Below the pieces are notes generated by a model that worked only from the letters and a program-made list of their open reading frames with translations, was not told the origin of the DNA and searched no databases. Below, in pieces: positions 6,519-9,238 of a stretch of DNA of 9,238 nucleotides. The stretch spans positions 1 through 9,238 of the forward strand of contig JAGVWL010000055.1 in assembly GCA_018304285.1 (NCBI GenBank), in the 5' to 3' direction. Both the position numbers and the translations under genes were made by a program. The stretch's first letter is position 1; the number at the start of each line of letters is the position of its first letter. Origin of the DNA: Microcaldota archaeon. Lineage in GTDB: Archaea; Micrarchaeota; Micrarchaeia; Norongarragalinales; Norongarragalinaceae.

Positions 6519-7013
6519 ATGGCGAAACAGACGATTGCAGCGATGGTTGAAGGCGGAAAGGCTTCTGCCGCTCCCCCTTTGGGCCCGGCTATCGGGCCAA
6601 GCGGCTTGAACATCGGCGAAGTCATCGCGAAAATCAACGAGAAGACCAAGGATTTTGCGGGAATGCAAGTTCCCCTTAAAGTGACTTTCGAAAAGGGAAG
6701 CAAGACTTTCGAAATCGAAGTGGGCACCCCGCCCACGAGCGCGTTGATAAAGAAAGAACTGGGCATCAAGGAGCCCGTGAAGGAAGAAGCCGGCGTGAAA
6801 GGCAAGAAGACCATCGGCAACCTTTCAATCGCGCAGGTAGTGAAAATCTCGAACATGAAGAAAGACTCTTCGCTCGCGACTACGCTGAAGCAGCAGGCGA
6901 AGGAAATCGCAGGCACGTGCTTGAGTTTGGGCGTTACGGTCGAAGGCAAGAACCCGCGCGACTTCATAAAGGAAGTAAACGGCGGAAAGTTCGATTCGCA
7001 GCTCAAAGGCTGA
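6519..7013 (+). CDS. rpl11: Large ribosomal subunit protein L11 (uL11)
   Basis: Binds the GTPase-associated centre of 23S rRNA at the base of the L12 stalk and takes part in factor-dependent GTP hydrolysis. It has 164 residues, the normal archaeal length. The N-terminal domain has the signature EGGKASAAPPLGPAIGPSGL (11-30) with the proline-rich face used at the factor site, then FAGMQVPLKV (46-55). The C-terminal RNA-binding domain begins near 70 (TPPTSALIKKELG) and includes KTIGNLSIAQVVKIS (97-111). An in-frame GTG at 6507 would add four residues, but ATG at 6519 begins MAKQTIAAMVEGG as in homologues and lies 9 nt after GAAGGGTG. It is separated from rpl1 by 184 bp with its own promoter-like box and leader, so it may be a single-gene unit. 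Confidence 0.97.
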   Translation: MAKQTIAAMVEGGKASAAPPLGPAIGPSGLNIGEVIAKINEKTKDFAGMQVPLKVTFEKGSKTFEIEVGTPPTSALIKKELGIKEPVKEEAGVKGKKTIGNLSIAQVVKISNMKKDSSLATTLKQQAKEIAGTCLSLGVTVEGKNPRDFIKEVNGGKFDSQLKG

Positions 7014-7022
7014 GAAAAAAGG

Positions 7023-7030
7023 TTTTAAAG
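7023..7030 (+). promoter_or_regulatory. Candidate TATA box for the rpl1-rpl10-rpl12 operon
   Basis: TTTTAAAG begins 10 nt after the rpl11 stop codon. Initiation about 26 nt downstream would be near 7052, producing a leader of about 146 nt that contains all four hairpins before rpl1. Read-through from rpl11 is an alternative, since no T-rich terminator separates them. Confidence 0.4.
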
Positions 7031-7069
7031 CCGTTCAAATCATAGTAATTAGCTCGTTTTCCCGAACTG

Positions 7070-7171
7070 GCGAAGGCTCAAGCCTGAGCTTTCGCATTTT
7101 ACTGTCCCGAGCGGGCCAGGAGGGACGGCAAAGCTTGGCTTTGCCTTTGCAAATGGAAAACGAATTTTTCC
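7070..7171 (+). promoter_or_regulatory. Structured leader of rpl1 with four consecutive hairpins, candidate autoregulatory element
   Basis: Four stems follow one another in the untranslated region. First, 7070-7080 with 7085-7095 (GCGAAGGCTCA/TGAGCTTTCGC, 11 pairs including one G-U, loop AGCC). Second, 7102-7108 with 7122-7128 (core GTCCC/GGGAC, two outer pairs adjoining the next stem, 13-nt loop). Third, 7127-7134 with 7138-7145 (GGCAAAGC/GCTTTGCC, perfect, 3-nt loop). Fourth, 7155-7160 with 7166-7171 (GGAAAA/TTTTCC, 5-nt loop). Stems two and three share 7127-7128, so they stack or compete at the edge. No T-run follows, which argues against terminators. Archaeal L1 is known to repress its own operon by binding an mRNA structure that mimics its 23S rRNA site, so that is the leading explanation. 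I could not match the exact L1-binding consensus. Confidence 0.55.
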
Positions 7172-7197
7172 AACGTACAGTTTCAACGTGAACGAAA

Positions 7198-7860
7198 ATG
7201 GTTTTGCTTGACAAGAAAGGCACTGACGCTACTTTAGCCGAAGCTCTCGCGCAGAAGGGCGAGAAGAAGTTCGTGCAAAGCATCGACCTTGCCGTCAATT
7301 TCCAGGACGTCGACTTCAAGAAACAAGAAGGGCGGATTAATGTTGAAGTCGTCCTTCCGTTCGAGCCCAAGCCCACGAAAGTGTGCGTTTTTGCCGACGG
7401 GCAAGTCGGGCTGGATGCGAAGAAGGCGGGAGCGGATTTGGTTATTTCTTCAGCAGAAATCGATTCTTACGCGAAAGACAAGAAAAAAATGACCGCGTTG
7501 CTCGATTATTCCTTGCTTGCGGTTCCCCAGCTCATGGTGCCTGTCGGAAAGGCGCTCGGGAAAGTGCTTGGCGCGAAGGGAAAAACGCCCAAGCCCATGC
7601 CTCCGGCTGCAAACATGGCTTCGTTGATTTCAAACTCAAGGCGCACTCTTACGCTTAAAGCGAAAGGCAAGTTTCTTCCCAGCGTGCACTGCATTGTTGG
7701 AAAAGAAAACATGGCCAAGGAGCAGATAGTGGAAAACATTCTTGCAGTTTTTGCAGCGCTGGAGCGTTCGGATTTCGGCAAGAACGTGAAAAGCGTTTTC
7801 ATTAAAACGACGATGGGCAAGCCCGTCAAGCTCGGGGCTGCGGCGAAAGCGGCCGCTTGA
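7198..7860 (+). CDS. rpl1: Large ribosomal subunit protein L1 (uL1)
   Basis: Forms the L1 stalk that guides deacylated tRNA out of the E site; in archaea it is also a translational repressor of its own operon. The 220 residues match the usual archaeal length. Domain I is formed by the two ends (about 1-60 and 150-220), with KFVQSIDLAVNFQDVDF (24-40) near the start. The inserted domain II (about 60-150) contains VPVGKALGKVLGAKGKTPKP (114-133), the L1 signature region, and PPAANMASLIS (135-145). The C-terminal part has MGKPVKLG (206-213) and a short Ala/Lys tail. The ATG at 7198 has only a weak GTGA (7188-7191) 6 nt ahead, which would suit regulated initiation. First gene of the rpl1-rpl10-rpl12 unit; 26 nt separate it from rpl10. 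Confidence 0.97.
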   Translation: MVLLDKKGTDATLAEALAQKGEKKFVQSIDLAVNFQDVDFKKQEGRINVEVVLPFEPKPTKVCVFADGQVGLDAKKAGADLVISSAEIDSYAKDKKKMTALLDYSLLAVPQLMVPVGKALGKVLGAKGKTPKPMPPAANMASLISNSRRTLTLKAKGKFLPSVHCIVGKENMAKEQIVENILAVFAALERSDFGKNVKSVFIKTTMGKPVKLGAAAKAAA

Positions 7861-7886
7861 TTATTTGCGCTAAAAAGTGATTTGGA

Positions 7887-8723
7887 ATGATTTCGAAACA
7901 GGAAAAGAAAAAGCTCGTGCAGGAATTGAAGGCGGAGTCGAAAGCGTATCCCGTCGTAGCCGTCGCTTCCATAGCTTCGCTTCCGTCGCGCAATTTCGGG
8001 GCGGTCAAAAAGAAAATCCGCGGCCAGGCTGACATAGTTTTTGCAAGGCATACTTTGCTGAAAATGGCGTTGGAGGAAGCGCGTCCAGAGACGAAGGAAC
8101 TGCTTTCTTTCCTTGGCAACGGCGGAGTGCTCGTTTTCACTAAACTCCCCGCTTTCAAGCTCTACAAGCTGTTCAAGCAGAACAAGAGCAAGGCGGCCGC
8201 GAAGCCCGGGCAGATAGCGCCTTACGACATCATCGTGCCTGCAGGCGAAACCAGCCTTGCTCCCGGGCCTGTTCTCACCGAACTCAAGCAGGCGAAGATT
8301 GACGCGCGCATTCAAGGCACCAAGGTTGTGATTGTAAAGGATACTGTTGTCGCGAAGAAAGGCGATGCAATTTCCGACCAAGCTGCGAAAATCCTCTCCA
8401 AACTGGGAGTAACGCCCATGGAAAACGGCATTGACGTGAAAGCGGTTTGGGAGAACGGGTTGCTGTACAAGCAAGACGTTTTGGATGTTGACGAGTTTGC
8501 ATTAGTTGAAAGCTTGAAGCAGGCGCACGCGAGCGCGGTTAACCTTGCGGTGTTCGCGGGCATAATGAACGGGACGACTGCGCAAATCATAATCGCAAAG
8601 GCGGCGAGGCAGGCAAACGCGCTGCAAAAACTCGTCGACTCGAAGCAAGCGCCGGCGGAAAAACCGGCTGAGGCGACGACTGCAGCAGAAGCTCCTGTTG
8701 CAGAACAGGCGCCGAGCGCTTGA
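7887..8723 (+). CDS. rpl10: Large ribosomal subunit protein L10 (uL10, P0), shortened C-terminus
   Basis: Scaffold of the ribosomal stalk: it binds 23S rRNA beside L11 and carries the L12 dimers. It has 278 residues against roughly 330-340 in many other archaea. The N-terminal rRNA-binding domain covers about 1-105 (including RNFGAVKKKIRG, 35-46, and FLGNGGVLVFT, 75-85). The archaeal/eukaryotic domain II insertion is at about 107-185 (PYDIIVPAGETSLAPGPV, 112-129). The spine helices for L12 are at about 202-252 (AVNLAVFAGIMNGTTAQIII, 217-236). The protein then ends in an Ala/Pro/Glu-rich tail (…EQAPSA) with no Glu/Lys-rich stretch and no GLxxLFG motif, which archaeal P0 proteins normally have. 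Part of the usual spine also seems absent. The reading frame closes cleanly before rpl12, so this looks like real shortening and not a frameshift. The start has a GTGA (7877-7880) 6 nt upstream. Confidence 0.95.
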   Translation: MISKQEKKKLVQELKAESKAYPVVAVASIASLPSRNFGAVKKKIRGQADIVFARHTLLKMALEEARPETKELLSFLGNGGVLVFTKLPAFKLYKLFKQNKSKAAAKPGQIAPYDIIVPAGETSLAPGPVLTELKQAKIDARIQGTKVVIVKDTVVAKKGDAISDQAAKILSKLGVTPMENGIDVKAVWENGLLYKQDVLDVDEFALVESLKQAHASAVNLAVFAGIMNGTTAQIIIAKAARQANALQKLVDSKQAPAEKPAEATTAAEAPVAEQAPSA

Positions 8724-8736
8724 AAATGATTTTTTT

Positions 8737-8742
8737 GGAGGA
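8737..8742 (+). promoter_or_regulatory. Strong ribosome binding site of rpl12
   Basis: GGAGGA lies 7 nt before the rpl12 ATG and is the closest match to the anti-Shine-Dalgarno sequence in the window. It is preceded by a run of seven T. The much weaker sites before rpl1 and rpl10 (GTGA) fit the need for several L12 copies per ribosome. A second ATG at 8743 is too close to the site and out of frame. Confidence 0.7.
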
Positions 8743-8749
8743 ATGAAAA

Positions 8750-9043
8750 ATGAAAGACGTATACGCGGCTTTGCTCCTGCACAGTGCAGGCCAGCCTATC
8801 AGCGAGGAAAACGTCTCCAAAGTGTTGAGCGCGGTCGGCGTCAAGGAAGACGCTACTAAAGTCAAGGCGCTCGTCGCTGCTTTGGAAGGCGTCAACATCG
8901 AAGAGGCTGTGAAGCAAGCGGCTTTTGCGCCGGTTGCTGCTGCGCCCGCAGGCGAAGCCAAGAAGGAAGACAAGAAGGACGAGGTCAGCGAAGAGAAGAA
9001 GGAAGAGGAAGCCGCTGCCGGTCTTGCTGCATTGTTCGGTTGA
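8750..9043 (+). CDS. rpl12: Stalk protein L12 (P1-type, archaeal)
   Basis: Multi-copy acidic stalk protein that recruits elongation factors to the ribosome. It has 97 residues with the archaeal/eukaryotic P1 plan, unrelated to bacterial L7/L12. A four-helix dimerisation domain at about 1-58 starts MKDVYAALLLHSAGQPISEE, followed by an Ala/Pro hinge (about 60-68: PVAAAPAGE), a charged Lys/Glu stretch (69-87) and the factor-binding end AAGLAALFG. The strongest ribosome binding site of the window stands before it. It is the last gene of the rpl1-rpl10-rpl12 unit, 26 nt after rpl10, and is followed by a T-rich terminator. As L10 here lacks this end motif, L12 would supply all GLxxLFG contacts. Confidence 0.97.
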   Translation: MKDVYAALLLHSAGQPISEENVSKVLSAVGVKEDATKVKALVAALEGVNIEEAVKQAAFAPVAAAPAGEAKKEDKKDEVSEEKKEEEAAAGLAALFG

Positions 9044-9045
9044 AA

Positions 9046-9068
9046 TTCTTTTTATTTTTTTCAGTTTT
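9046..9068 (+). terminator. T-rich archaeal terminator after rpl12
   Basis: Immediately after the rpl12 stop the plus strand has TTCTTTTTATTTTTTTCAGTTTT-type sequence with runs of five and seven T. Archaeal RNA polymerase terminates at such tracts without needing a hairpin, so this is the likely end of the L1 operon transcript. Confidence 0.7.
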
Positions 9069-9105
9069 CAACCGTTCAATCGCACAAGGCTATTCTATTT
9101 CGTGC

Positions 9106-9238
9106 ACGGCTGACGCTAGCCGTTCTTTTGCCTGAAAGAAAAAAAGAAGCTCATAGCAGAAGGCAAAAATATTGGAGCTTTTTCCCTGCCTTCTGCAACT
9201 AGCGAAAAGCTGCAAGTTCAATTATTTCTGCTTTTCGC
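9106..9238. repeat. Chain of inverted repeats downstream of the L1 operon
   Basis: No open frame is convincing here. The pairs seen are: ACGGCT (9106-9111) with AGCCGT (9118-9123), followed by TTCTTTT; TTTTGCCT (9126-9133) with AGGCAAAA (9161-9168); GCAGAAGGCA (9156-9165) with TGCCTTCTGC (9187-9196), ten perfect pairs with a 21-nt loop; and GCGAAAAGC (9202-9210) with GCTTTTCGC (9230-9238), nine perfect pairs ending exactly at the window edge. The second and third pairs share 9161-9165 and exclude each other. The segment could be a two-sided terminator, a small RNA or a leader for a gene beyond the edge. Confidence 0.5.

Noticed and set aside
6209..7006. 265-codon minus-strand open frame across the LytM-like start and rpl11
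   Set aside because: It overlaps two well-supported genes and the divergent promoter region, and shows no domain of its own.
7127..7145. Perfect 8-pair hairpin before rpl1 as an intrinsic terminator of rpl11
   Set aside because: There is no T-run directly after it and archaeal termination rests mainly on T-tracts; a leader role is more likely.
7506..8474. 322-codon minus-strand open frame antisense to rpl1 and rpl10
   Set aside because: Both ribosomal genes are certain, and the frame spans their gap without a plausible start signal.
8925..9113. 62-codon plus-strand frame overlapping the end of rpl12
   Set aside because: The Lys/Arg-rich translation is the shifted frame of the acidic L12 tail and runs into the T-rich terminator.
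9044..9238. Possible CRISPR or tRNA in the hairpin-rich right end
   Set aside because: The repeats are inverted pairs of different sequence with no regularly spaced direct repeat, and no cloverleaf with T-arm or anticodon arm could be drawn.

Overview
The window is archaeal chromosomal DNA. The evidence is a tubulin-like FtsZ followed by SecE (Sec61-gamma type), Spt5 with NGN and KOW domains, an archaeal-type L11, L1, P0-type L10 and P1-type L12 ending in GLAALFG, and an archaeal AMP phosphorylase. TATA-like boxes and GG(A)GG-type ribosome binding sites fit this. Short proteins and the AMP phosphorylase would suit a DPANN-type archaeon (for example Diapherotrites or Micrarchaeota), but that placement is an inference.

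Layout. Positions 1-1382 (minus) hold the N-terminal 460 residues of AMP phosphorylase; its C-terminus lies beyond the left edge. A 145-bp divergent promoter region separates it from ftsZ (1528-2628), secE (2656-2844) and spt5 (2873-3316), a tight plus-strand operon for division, protein export and transcription elongation. Next are two minus-strand genes for membrane-anchored extracytoplasmic proteins: one with a C-terminal NlpC/P60 domain (3324-5000), the other with a LytM/M23-like domain whose metal site looks degenerate (5056-6345). The plus strand then resumes with rpl11 (6519-7013), a structured leader, and rpl1-rpl10-rpl12 (7198-9043). The right end (9044-9238) has a T-rich terminator and a chain of strong inverted repeats.

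In many archaea ftsZ/secE/spt5 and the L11-L1-L10-L12 genes are neighbours. Here that housekeeping block is split by a 3-kb opposite-strand cassette of two cell-wall-hydrolase-like proteins. One looks catalytically intact (Cys-His-Asp triad) and the other looks inactive, an arrangement reminiscent of bacterial LytM-factor/hydrolase pairs that work with the divisome. This is the most interesting feature of the window. Secondary points are a leader of four consecutive hairpins before rpl1, mutually exclusive hairpins at the right end, and an L10 that lacks the usual acidic GLxxLFG tail and has a short L12-binding spine.

No tRNA, rRNA, CRISPR array, transposase or insertion sequence was seen, and no gene-free stretch exceeds 300 bases.
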